17,418 bases of DNA from Gymnopilus junonius (GCA_015501075.1 JADNYJ010000638.1:1-17418); one strand, 5' to 3'; shown: positions 1-9,395, counted from the stretch's first letter. Notes: generated from the sequence alone by a model not told the origin. Program-made: numbers and translations.

Positions 1-113
1 GTTGATGTGGGGGTGGGTGGGAGAGGCATTGTCGTTGTGGATATTGAAGGACTGGTCGAGGTCGGACTGGGGATAGAGGGGCTGGCTGTTGGGGGCGGAA
101 AGTCAAGGGACAT
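1..113 (-). CDS. N-terminus of an unidentified protein (partial, runs off left edge)
   Basis: The minus strand has an ATG at 113-111 followed by 37 open codons to the window edge. The translation begins MSLDFPPPTASP and continues rich in Pro, Ser and Thr, the low-complexity composition common at the N-termini of basidiomycete regulatory proteins. The DNA upstream of the ATG (higher coordinates) is rich in T/C runs on the plus strand. Too little is present to name a family, and no domain is visible. It could be a chance open frame, but the composition and the ATG context make a real gene start more likely than not. Confidence 0.45.
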   Translation of the reverse strand, partial: MSLDFPPPTASPSIPSPTSTSPSISTTTMPLPPTPTS

Positions 114-3075
114 TTTGGCGGATGGATGAGCACCGTTGAGTTCTGCAGCGACTGTGATCGGTCTGCGGAAACATGCCGAGCTTAACTCACTGACTACTCA
201 CCTTTGCCGCCCTGCTACTTGTTCAGCGCCGGGGCGTAAATGCAACAAAGGGGTCTCCAATCTTCCTCCTCTTTTATCAGTAGAATACCTTGCCCCGAAC
301 TCTATTTCGACCGTCTGACATTGCCGCGGATTCCGGTTTAGATCACAGATTTACCTCCGTTCTTCATCGAGAACATATCTGCACTGTTTAATCCTCCATT
401 AGTCACTTCCCACATTTTCCCCACAATCTGCCTTCTTCCACCTATCGGTTCCCTGCGCTTTTCCGTCTCTGTCTCCCTACGACCCGCTCCGGATTGTATT
501 CCCCACTGCCCGATTGGTCCTCTCCTCTTTATCCAACCCAATCCACGTGGAACTCACCTTGCCGTGTCGGCGGAATTACTTGATGGAATCTGATTTTTCG
601 ATCGACTTGGCAGATCGTAAATAGCGTTTCGGCCCCTCCCGATATTTATGTTTTCCAAGATTTGCATCCGTTTGCCCCGAATCTCTGGACGCTTTCAAAC
701 TGCGTTCCTTCGATCCATCCCATCTCAGCTTGACTTTCCACCACCGACCTCGACTACTCTAAGAGACGTGTTATAGACTCCGTCGCTCCTCCTACTTCAT
801 AGCCGCTGATCATGAGGTCTGGGTGATACTTCCTGCCACCTTTTTCTAAGAATATCGGGGACTGGCGATATTCACCATCCCTTCGGCAGCATTTCCAGCC
901 TGCATAAATTCACTTCAAATCGATCGTATACCTTCTCTAGAGCCGGCGAGCGTTACTTCGTGGTTTCTGCGTGGGTGTCTCCCATCAATTTCTCGAGCAA
1001 GTTATTGAATCCCAATGTCTTTTTCCCCGAAGTCAACCCAGCAACACAAATATCAATTGGCTTTCGGAATTCAAAAATATCTAAATTCTCAGTAGTTCCA
1101 CGGATGCATCCGAGAAAAGGTAGGAAAAAGTAATGACGGCATCGAGACCTCACAATTGAATCAAGTCCAAAGATGCACATGGAACCCTTGATCATGCGTC
1201 AGCAGACTGATATCTGCGGGCGTGCCTACATCTTCTAATCTTTCATTCTTGTTCGTCCAGACTCTCTTTCCAAGAATAAAGCACTTTATTCACTGCTTGA
1301 AGTTAGGAAATGCAGACTACTTTAGTGGTAAATTGCCTGTCCACATACATATACCATGAGCCGGCGGCTCCATTTCAATATTTCTTTGACATTTCGGACA
1401 TTGTAATCGTCGATGAATCATCCCCTTCGGCATGGAAAAGCGACGACGAAATGAATTCTTTGCTCTCGTAAAGAACCTAAAATCAGACGTGCCTGATCTA
1501 CTTTTGAAAGACGACCGAGCACGAGGTGCACACAAGCCAATGTAAGATTTGGGAACAGCGTCCCAAAATATCGTCATTGACAGACTTTAGAAGCAAATGA
1601 CTGCGCAAAGATGATATTCGAGTTCAGAGGCCCAATTAGCCCCGTATTATCATCCTAACCATGTGCCATAAGCGCGTCAACTTTGAAAGTGTTTCAAAAG
1701 GAGATACTTAACTATGGATAGTGCTCTATTGAGGCCGTCCTGACAAGTTCTGATGACAGGCAGGATTCGATATTGGAAAAACCTTTGCAAGAGATCCTAA
1801 CAGTCTTAAATGCGCGGTGTTGTGAGGGTGATAGACGAATAGCATCATGAGAGTTTTCTTTTCTAAGATCACTTATTTTCCGCCGAGACGAATTCATAGT
1901 CGGGTCCCTCTGCGCGAGACATAAATGAATTCGTTCCTTGATACAGTAGGCATTCGGCAAAGGCTCCATTAACGTTGCCTTCGGATATCTGTAGTCCTCA
2001 GGCTCCCGAGAGACTGGCAGTAAAGGTCCTTTGAAGTACCTATGTCCAAGGTTCAAGCTTTACTTACCAAATAGATAACGAAGCCGCCAAATTAAGTCTG
2101 CACCTATGAGGAAGTCATGACGAAATGAAAAACATCGACAGCATCGACTTCAAACCATTAACTGAATCAGCATATGCCAGTCTCGAAGCTTCCCAATCAG
2201 ATATCCGAGGGCTCAAGCTAGTTAGTTGCCTTAAGCCGTTTAAAAAAAGAAACGACAGTTATGGTCGGAACGTAACGTACTTTGCTGGCCTCTAAGCGTG
2301 CTGTCTATTTGACAATTTAGCTGCCGAACTGATCTCCATGAGAGATTTAGACATATTTGAGCCGGGGATGACTGACCTTAAAGATACGGACTGGAGCAGG
2401 GTACAAAAAGTGCCAGTGGATAAGCCGAACCATACCGAATGATGGTGGTAGACGATACCGGATACGGGAACTGCTCATTTGTAAATAAGCGGGTACAAAA
2501 TGAGATGGGGCAGTCATAATTGGAATGATGTCGGAAGGCAGTGGGGCTCCGTCATGAAGGCAGGGTTTAATAGATTATTCAGACTCGGGCGTCTTTGAAG
2601 GTCGGCCGAAGTAGCAACTACGTCTGTTGCAGGTTTGAAGAGCCCAAAGATATGACCTCAGACTATGATAAAGTCTCCCAGTCGGCTGCCTCGGCCCAGA
2701 TCCTGCCAGAAGTCACAAGGAGTGATCGAGAAATTGTCAAATCCTAAGTATTATGAAGAAAGGATGTAAGACGCGTCGTCCATAGCTGCGTTCGCACTAG
2801 GAGATTTTAGAGAGTACAGAATTCGACCTTCGCCTACAAATAATGAGCGGCAACTGGGTTACTGATTTCGGCACGCTTAAAGAACCTCCCCAGGTCGGAT
2901 GGAAGCGGACCACGCCATCGCAGAGAACAAAGATGTGCACTTGAAGCCGAGCATAGGGCATCTGAAGGATGTCTTGAATGGCGATGAGAGCATGAGGCAA
3001 AGCTTTGTAGCAAAACAAAGTTTGTGCGGCATGGGCTTGTGACGGCGCAAGTGACGGTGACCACCTTGCCGCGTT
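114..3075. other. Long stretch without an assignable gene
   Basis: About 114-800 is pyrimidine-rich on the plus strand and may hold the promoter and 5' UTR of the minus-strand gene starting at 113. From about 800 to 2100 there are short open stretches on both strands. Examples are a 53-codon plus-strand frame from the ATG at 1312, an open plus frame without an early ATG at about 815-1131, and a minus-strand frame of 114 codons at 1712-2056 that lacks an ATG at its start. None shows a motif I recognise and none joins convincingly by splicing. From 2100 to 3050 I see no repeat, RNA gene or coding signal. The stretch is unusually long for this compact region and could contain a decayed gene. Confidence 0.4.
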
Positions 3076-5061
3076 TTGCCAAATGTAGGTACCGTCCCGC
3101 TCAACATCCTTCGTTCACCGTCCAGGACGCCTCCACCAGCCCCCGCAGAGCTGACCTCCCCATCTGCCCTTGGCAGCCCTTCATTTTTTTCCTCGGTTGC
3201 TGGTTGTACATATCTATTTCCTACTGCTATTCAGGCATTAAAGGAACCCAGGTGGTTCCTTCTCTGATAACATAGTGTCGCCTCTGCCACGAGTTTTGAG
3301 CGAGATGTCGGGCTCGTCCTATCGTCTGCAAACACCACGGCCACGTCAGCCACCCTCTCCTCTAAATTTCGACAATTCCTTCAAGCCTTCATCCGTCCTA
3401 AGCAGTCATCAAGACTCTGAGACTCTTCTCTATGATCTTCCTTCGACCATTTCAATGTCCCCTCCTACAAGTCCTAAACAGTTGGTAGAATAAATTCTCC
3501 CACATCACCTTCCTTTACTAGCCGCTCTAGGGGACACAGAAGTGGCCGTCCAACACCTCCACCAAGCGGCCGGAACAGATCTGCGACACCATCAGCAGTA
3601 GCCGCCAGCGAACTTGAGCAATTTGCAGAGTATTGCCGTGCATGGTAATTAAAAAATTTGGTAACCTTTTATTGAAGAACATGGGAGACTCATGAGAGTA
3701 TTATCAGGTATTATTTGCCAGGACATAATGCAGGCCGTCTTATGAACAAACTCTTGCCACTCTTCCGCCGTCCCAACGTGCTCCTTTCTTCAAGATTGCA
3801 AAGCTTCGATAAGATCAGCATATCATCGTTCTGTGACGCACGTAGGACATGCAGAATTTCAAGCCCATCTAAGTACCACCACTCCGGGTGGCTCCCTGGT
3901 TGCCCCACGCCCGACTAAACCCTCGTGAAAAGGCAGCGCAGAAAGGTAAATTGAATTCATATCACCGCTGTCGCTCATTTATGACATTGTGCAACCATTA
4001 AAGAACGATATGAACGAACGGAACGATTTGTGCGCAATTGGTGTAATCCAGGGATGCCTGGCACCAAACCATTTTTTGAGGGGTACGTACATTTTGCCAT
4101 TCCGTCAGATCTACTTTGTTAATAACTTTATACCGCAAAATGTTTGGCAGATTGTGGGCATTAATGCGATTGCAGGTCGTACCAGAGGAACTCGGTGGTG
4201 CAGGAAGGAATCGAGTTGAATGGGAGTTTGATGACACTGTATTCAAGGAAGCCGCGTAAGTGATTCATGATTTGATCTCTGAAATAACTAACTCGTGGCT
4301 TCTTTTCTGAAATTGGACAGTGGGAAGGACTTCATGCTCGAAGCCATAGATTTTCTCAAAGGGGTTTGTTCTTCTCATGTACCGGCAACTGAACATATTC
4401 CTTACTTTTGATCTTCCTTCGCGGTTAGGTACTGGCATTCGAAGAGACACCCTCCTCAAAGACGTCGGCGTCTTATGGACGCAGGAAAGACTCAAATTTC
4501 CCCCCAATACATTCTCGCGCACAATCGCAGCCTTTACCTTCTCATCAGAAATCCCCTGAAGTTGGCTCAATTGTGCAACCCAAACGCACCCGAGCACCTA
4601 GTGACCCATTCCTGGACGCTCCCCAGTCCCGATCCCTTGGAACCTCTCACTCCCCGAATGCTGATTCTTTCCTTACATCGTCAGGTACGGATGCAGAAGA
4701 ACCACCCAGTCCCATGGTTCCCTACGGTGATTCTCCAAACCTTCAATTATATGAAGAAGATGCACCCGATGCCGATGAACAGTATCTTCGAACATGGACG
4801 TCGCCTGATCTGACCAATCCTGAAATCTTGAAACTTTTGGATTTATTTCCCTCCTTTGTTTCCCGGAGATCTTTACCCCGCTTTCCCGTGTCTTCATCTC
4901 GGCACGTGGATATAGAGGAGGGCGAGGACGAGGGACCGGAGGGAAGGCAGATTCATTTTGGGACGGGATCAATGTGGGTTAGTTCAAAGCAGCGCAGCGA
5001 CGCCTGGGAAGGTGGATGGTGGACTAGATTTGTCATATGGTGGAGGAAGATATTTTGCTAA
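3076..5061 (+). CDS. Conserved-looking fungal protein of unknown function with Trp-rich C-terminal tail
   Basis: Six exons fit GT-AG rules: 3076-3644, 3708-3945, 4004-4082, 4151-4255, 4321-4363 and 4429-5061, about 555 aa after correcting frame breaks. The first ~180 residues are Pro/Ser-rich, with many SPT-type motifs. A folded core spans about residues 170-330 and includes SELEQFAEYCRAW, ERTERFVRNWCNPGMPG, LWALMRLQVVPEELGGAG and AAGKDFMLEAIDFLKG. An acidic linker follows, then a tail of alternating Trp and basic residues ending RKIFC. Apparent frame breaks lie near 3250, 3482, 3748, 3810 and 3900; exons 3-6 are clean. The start at 3076 is inferred; an internal ATG at 3305 is the alternative if the first segment is not coding. 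I recognise the core as resembling an uncharacterised Agaricomycete protein but cannot name a family. The amphipathic Trp/Arg tail with terminal Cys suggests membrane association, which is inference. Confidence 0.68.
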
Positions 5062-6011
5062 CCCACTCCTATTTCTTTCTTGATTCTCGCTCATCTGTGC
5101 AACACGGACCGTCTCTTTAACCATGGACTTCACGACCCGGCCACCTGACATTATCTTTCTAAACGACCACAATCTGTCGTTCATCTTTCATTGCTTGCTT
5201 ACAGCATTTTATCTCATATTATCGCTTTCATCATACATAGCCTTGTGTAGTTTTCTCTGAACAGTCTTCAGAACCTCCCGGACATCTACAGCAGGTCAGC
5301 TTTCTGGGACATATTTTCCTTCACACTGCATTTCCTTCACACTGGAAACTATAAAGTGGTACTGTCGCAATACATTTCTTGACATGCGCCGCTGCTGGAA
5401 ACCCTCCGACTCCGCAAATCGTAGTCAGGTTCGCTTTGCAATCGCTCCATTAGAGTTGACCAAGGCCCGAGCCGAACGCTAGCTCGCGTGGCGTAAACGT
5501 GGGTGCGAAGAGTGTCCTGCTATTTCCACACGGATGAAGATACGTCTCCAAAAGACTGGGTCCCGATTTCTGGATAAATGGGCAATTCCAGTGTCCGCGC
5601 TTTGCCCGCCTTGGTAATCATAGAACTGGACTGCTGACCAAACAATACTTTCAAATTTGCGAGAGGCCATCCCGTGGGATGGTTTATTGCGCAGCACGCC
5701 TCCACAAGTTGCTGTTTTTTTTTTTCAGAACTCAAAAATGGTGCAATCGGGGCTTGCAGCAAGCTATTACTGACTTTACTTGATCATGATATCAGAGCCC
5801 GGTTACAGTGGAAGCCTATACAAACATATTATGGCAATCGTTGCGCCGCTCTCCGGCATACGAACGACTAAATTCTACCTGAGCTCGGATAAGCAGCAAA
5901 TGCAATCGCTTGATAACCCGCGAAGAGATTGAACTCGGTGCCATAGTATGTACGTATATACAACATGAAACAAAGAGACCGAATTTCCTGTAACGGCTAC
6001 CCTGATGCGCC
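5062..6011. other. Intergenic DNA downstream of the Trp-tailed gene
   Basis: The first few hundred bases are T/C-rich and probably hold the 3' UTR of the plus-strand gene. A two-copy 16-bp tandem repeat lies at 5315-5344. A minus-strand open frame at 5479-5697 (72 codons) has no recognisable motif, no supported splice partners and no coding neighbour, so it is not called. A run of 11 or so T near 5715 and a weakly AT-rich tract lead up to the transposon at 6023. Confidence 0.45.
5315..5344. repeat. Two-copy 16-bp tandem repeat
   Basis: The 14-mer TTTCCTTCACACTG occurs at 5315-5328 and again at 5331-5344, separated by two bases, giving a 16-bp period. It lies about 250 bp after the stop codon of the upstream gene. 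No function is evident. Confidence 0.7.
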
Positions 6012-6022
6012 ACGCCATAATT
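6012..6022 (+). repeat. Left target-site copy of the hAT-like element (altered)
   Basis: The bases read ACGCCATAATT immediately before the left inverted terminus. The right flank reads ACGCCATT. The left copy equals the right 8-mer with three extra bases inserted before the final T (or an equivalent change), so it looks like a decayed member of an 8-bp duplication. Confidence 0.55.
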
Positions 6023-6036
6023 TAGTGCTGGGTTTT
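6023..6036 (+). repeat. Left terminal inverted repeat of hAT-like element
   Basis: This 14-bp sequence TAGTGCTGGGTTTT matches the reverse complement of 6551-6564 without mismatch. Confidence 0.9.
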
Positions 6037-6550
6037 TTTCCTCCGGGCCACTGTTTTAAACGTGTTTTTTCTCCCGGCCGTGTGCGTTACTTGTGTTTTA
6101 AACAGTGTTTTTCTTACATAATCATATTTTTTAGATTTTAATTTTCTGGGCAGAAAATCGTCTAAAAGCTGGCTGAAAGGCAATGTACCTTGTTATTATA
6201 TTATCTGAAAATAGTATCACCCTGGTGAGTGCGATATATTGTAGTTCGGTGCTGAGGCACATATCTTCGCGTGATGTGACCCTCTGTGATATTGCGGTGT
6301 ACTCACCAATTTGGGCCGATTTCACTGATTTCTACCCATGCAAGCGGGTTCTTCATGGAAATTGGGAGTTCAAACTTGTAAAACAGGATATTCGCATCAC
6401 TCGATGCTTATAATTCACTAATTATCGACTAAAATTTGATGTCATTTAACACAGTAAAACACAGAAGGTTTTGGACCCCTCGATGTTTAAAACATTGAAA
6501 ACATGTTAAAAACAGTGTGAAAAACCACCCTGTTTTAAACATCCGGGTAT

Positions 6551-6564
6551 AAAACCCAGCACTA
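6551..6564 (-). repeat. Right terminal inverted repeat of hAT-like element
   Basis: Read on the minus strand it is TAGTGCTGGGTTTT, identical to the left end at 6023-6036. The bases just outside, 6565-6572, form the target-site copy ACGCCATT. Confidence 0.9.
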
Positions 6565-6572
6565 ACGCCATT
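6565..6572 (+). repeat. Right target-site copy ACGCCATT
   Basis: This 8-mer directly abuts the right end of the element. Its counterpart on the left flank (6012-6022) shares ACGCCAT and the final T but has three additional bases. Confidence 0.6.
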
Positions 6573-6647
6573 GCTTTACCACGTGCGCGAGGCCGCTAAT
6601 CTCTCTGAATGAAATCATCTCGTACCTGACCACAATTTGTTTACATA

Positions 6648-6672
6648 CTATATCCGGCCCGGTAATGGGTCA
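6648..6672 (+). repeat. Left terminal inverted repeat of the TA-flanked element
   Basis: It begins CTATATCCGGCCCGG and pairs with the inverse of 7357-7381, differing at two positions (A/G at the third base, T/C at the nineteenth). Confidence 0.85.
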
Positions 6673-7356
6673 GTCTAGCACTTTTACACCCATTGCTAGC
6701 CAGTATCTCAACGAAATACGGGCAAACCTGTACCATTCGGTGACCTAGAATGCGAGTTATGTGAATATCTAATTTTTGGAGCTCTATGAGTAAACTATTG
6801 CAAGCAGTGAACATTTTCTGATGGAGAGTCCAAATTGGTCAGATCCCCGTAACGGGTCAGACCTCTTTTTCTCGCTCAGTATTTGCGCTAAAAATCTGAA
6901 AAAATCACAGGAGACTATTTACATCAATATAAATGTACCTTATAAATTTCAGGTTTTGGAGATCTCTTCTGAGTAGGCAATCTTGGTAACAAATTCATCA
7001 GATTTAGGGCTTTGGCATGTGATCCACAGATAGTTGCAGAATTTGCACTACACAGGACCCTCTTCTGTGCCTCAAAATTTTTGAAGGACTCCTGTATACT
7101 ATATCAAGTTTCAGGCGGTTTTATGCCTGTCAACGTTCATTGTATCTTTCAGTAGAGTGGCATCAAGTGCTCATTGCAGGTCAGATTTTTGCCAAGTGTC
7201 ACAGTATTAAGAAATTTACAACTTAATACCTCAAATTTTTGCGAACTTTAAACATTGATCCATATTCTGGTGATTTGACCCTATAAGTTGCAGCAGACCG
7301 CTTGCAAAAAGATTGAGAATTGGTCGAGCAATATGCATTTGACCCGTTTCTATATG

Positions 7357-7381
7357 TGACCCGTTACCGGGCCGGATACAG
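7357..7381 (-). repeat. Right terminal inverted repeat of the TA-flanked element
   Basis: Read on the minus strand it begins CTGTATCCGGCCCGG and ends with ACGGGTCA. It is the partner of 6648-6672 and is followed outside by TA at 7382-7383. Confidence 0.85.
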
Positions 7382-7383
7382 TA

Positions 7384-7959
7384 GCATTGTCATCAAGGTA
7401 CAGTTATTGAGAAGATTCATTTCGTAGTCGGATCTGAATACTAGTTGCTCATTAGGGCGATTTTCCCTCTGTTATAATGGCTTCGGTAGAATGAGGCTGT
7501 CTTCCGACAGATCACAAATAGAGGACCTTTTTTCTTACCACTTGAATATTCACCAATGACTCTCTGAAGAACAAAGGAGAAAGACAATGACCGTCACCCA
7601 AGGTGATAGACAGCAAACAAATATGCGTCCCATACGGCGGCTTCCATGACCCCTCTGTCTCCCCGAAATTAAATAATTCCTCGTAATTCGCTCATACGTA
7701 CCATGGATGAACAAGTTCCGTAGACTCAATTATACGAGCCCACAATCAGACATGTAACCTGGGCATTATCCGAAAAACAAAATTAGCCATTTCGTGTCTC
7801 AAATGCTACAAATTCAAGTCAGCGATATTCAGAGAAGACCCATGTCCAGTTCAAACGTTAAGAGAAAACGATAGAGATGGGTCAGCACTGATACATACGA
7901 CAAATAAGATGACGAAAAATTGCACATGTATCTGTCCGAAAGAAGACATCATCTGATGG
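7384..7959. other. Intergenic DNA between the transposons and the GRF gene
   Basis: This segment lies downstream of the stop codon of the minus-strand GRF gene and probably includes its 3' UTR at the right side. It is moderately AT-rich. I see no open frame with coding character, no inverted repeat of note and no RNA gene. Confidence 0.5.
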
Positions 7960-9082
7960 TCATTTACCCTCGAAAACAGCGATTACTTCTTCCAATTCCT
8001 TCTCGCGAGCTTGCAACCTGCGAATCATGGATCATGAGCCCCACTGCATTCCCAGAAAATCATTTCATTAGATCTGCATACCTGGTTACTTCGGCCTGGA
8101 GATAAGCAATCTTGCTATCCTTTGCATCACGGCTCTTCTCCGCTGCAAGTTTCTTCCTCTCGAGTTTGCGGACATACTCAGCAAGTCCTTGAAGGCGCTG
8201 AGCCAACTTGGTAATAGATTCACTGGTCAGGCCTTCGTCATCAGAAAGGGTAACTTGCGAGCAGCCATCGACATCGTTATAGGATGGCTAAGCGCAATCA
8301 GTTATGATTATCTGAGCGCTTGACGTCATCGTAGATGATATTGAAGACTCACATTCCTGGCAGGGGCCTGGCGAGGGCTGGGAGAAGGAGTCATAGCAGA
8401 GTAGCCAAAACTGACATTCTTTTGTGGTCGTTGAGGCGTTTGGGGGGCCATGCCCCCCCCGTTCCATGCTCGGAAAAGGGGTCTTCAAAGGGAGGGTTAA
8501 CATTTCTAGCAGGGGTCGACGGTCCAGGTTGGGACTGAGTCTGGGAGGAAGGATGCGCTTGAGATGGAGTATCTTGCTGAGTCTCAGCCAAAGCTTCCTG
8601 AATGAGCTCTAACCTGCTTCGTTTCTGAGCAGTGCTGGGAGTCCCCTCAGGCTGATCCGAGTTTTCGACAGCAGAAAAGTTCCTTTTGAGTGACTGAGTG
8701 GGAGTTGGGGTTGAAGGCGGCTCCGGACGGAGATTAGACCCACTATGTTTGCCAGATTGCGGAGTAGGAGGTAATCTGTTGCCTTGGCCCATCCTAGTTT
8801 GAGAGGAGGAGGGAGTCCGAGATTCAAGTTCGTCCACCCAAGCTGGATGAACGTTGAGTTACGTTTCAGCAACAACGGACGACAGAATAATACAATACCA
8901 AAGAATTTGCATCTGTCTGGGTCACCTGGATCTTTAGCACATTTGTAGAATTGGCTAAAGTTGGAGATCAAGCGGAATTCAAGGAGTAGATACAGGAGAT
9001 CGTACCGGCCCGGGTTATGCTGGCTTCCACTTGTGAAGATGCGTGCAGGCAAATTGTGTTTGCATCGGACAGTCTCGTCCAT
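7960..9082 (-). CDS. GRF-type zinc-finger protein with C-terminal coiled coil
   Basis: Five exons on the minus strand: 9082-9006, 8954-8899, 8842-8353, 8287-8082 and 8017-7960. All introns are GT-AG (51-65 nt), giving about 295 aa. Residues 7-48 form a GRF zinc finger: C7-K-H9, the NPGRQFYKC block containing the Gly-Arg-x-Phe signature and C31, then C41 and FFAWVD. GRF fingers bind single-stranded or structured nucleic acid in topoisomerase III alpha, APE2 and NEIL3; here the finger stands alone at the N-terminus. A Pro/Ser/Gln-rich middle with basic clusters (KRNF, QKRSR) suggests nuclear location. Residues ~225-285 form a Lys/Glu/Leu heptad-like coiled coil ending EVIAVFEGK. One frame break lies in the eight-C tract at 8453-8460 (about codon 172); read literally, translation ends at 8391. 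An added G restores a frame continuing MAPQTPQRPQKNVSFGY to a good splice donor. Confidence 0.85.
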
Positions 9083-9395
9083 GCTAATGAAGGGTGTTGG
9101 GAGTAGAAGATAAAGGAATAAGAAGAAGGTGGTGGTAATGAGTCAAGTTTATTTACTCAGTTGCTGTACAGGACAGAAGTGTCCCAGAAGTGTCACGATA
9201 AGTCATTTCTGTCAAGAGGCAGATTATATTTACACCTAACTTACACTGCCTTGACTCGTTAAGTCTCAAGTGTCTAGATATTGAGTAACTAACATTTCAG
9301 GGACCTTTGTTACAGGCTTACATGAATTAGACGGTAGACCGCTACATACTTGGATCCAAGAATAGGATTTGGCTCTGATCAGACTTGTCATCATC
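9083..9395. promoter_or_regulatory. Shared divergent promoter of the GRF and PAC4 genes
   Basis: The 313 bp separate two start codons pointing outward, at 9082 (minus) and 9396 (plus), so both promoters must lie here. The minus-strand leader next to 9082 is T/C-rich, as is common for fungal 5' UTRs. Visible small elements are a 10-bp direct repeat at 9174-9194 and the inverted pair TGAGT (9139-9143) / ACTCA (9155-9159). I cannot assign a binding protein. Confidence 0.6.
9174..9194. repeat. Direct repeat CAGAAGTGTC x2 in the divergent promoter
   Basis: The 10-mer CAGAAGTGTC occurs at 9174-9183 and 9185-9194, with start-to-start spacing of 11 bp, close to one helical turn. Its placement between two divergent genes makes a protein-binding site possible, which is inference. 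Confidence 0.5.

Larger units (their letters stand above)
6023..6564. mobile_element. Non-autonomous hAT-like DNA transposon (MITE), 542 bp
   Basis: The left end begins TAGTGCTGGGTTTT at 6023-6036 and the right end is its perfect inverse at 6551-6564. Beyond the perfect 14 bp the ends continue as an imperfect inverted repeat, both carrying CCGG-type and GTTTTAAAC motifs. TAGTG fits the YARNG start known for hAT termini, and the flanks carry an 8-bp-type duplication (ACGCCATT on the right), also the hAT norm. Four copies of GTTTTAAAC or its variant GTTTAAAAC lie near the ends at 6053, 6095, 6485 and 6532, resembling the subterminal sites that hAT transposases bind. The interior has no transposase-like frame; a 76-codon open frame at 6183-6413 shows nothing recognisable. 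It would need a transposase supplied from elsewhere in the genome. Confidence 0.85.
6648..7381. mobile_element. Second non-autonomous DNA transposon with 25-bp inverted ends and TA flanks, 734 bp
   Basis: The left end 6648-6672 and the reverse complement of 7357-7381 agree at 23 of 25 positions; both contain TATCCGGCCCGGTAA followed by YGGGTCA. Each end is bordered by TA (6646-6647 and 7382-7383), consistent with a TA duplication as made by Tc1/mariner-type transposases, although an element with other boundaries cannot be excluded. The core motif GTAACGGGTCA recurs inside at 6849-6859, and TGACCCGTT recurs at 7340-7348 just inside the right end, so subterminal copies exist at both ends. The interior is AT-rich with stops in all frames and no transposase motif. 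Its terminal sequence is unrelated to that of the hAT-like element 83 bp to the left. Confidence 0.78.

Noticed and set aside
1712..2056. 114-codon minus-strand frame as a gene
   Set aside because: It starts at TTG rather than ATG, shows no recognisable domain, and no splice-linked neighbouring exons were found.
1861..2090. Plus-strand frame with in-frame stops suggesting repeat-induced C-to-T decay
   Set aside because: The reading depends on choosing frames by eye without a homologue, so the stops cannot be called mutations.
5479..5697. 72-codon minus-strand open frame
   Set aside because: No motif, no supported introns and no coding context; consistent with chance.
6183..6413. 76-codon open frame inside the hAT-like element
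   Set aside because: No transposase or other motif, too short, and no flanking exons; the element looks non-coding.
8453..8460. Phase-variation switch in the C8 tract
   Set aside because: Phase-variable homopolymers are a bacterial device, and many similar indels occur across this window, which points to sequencing error.
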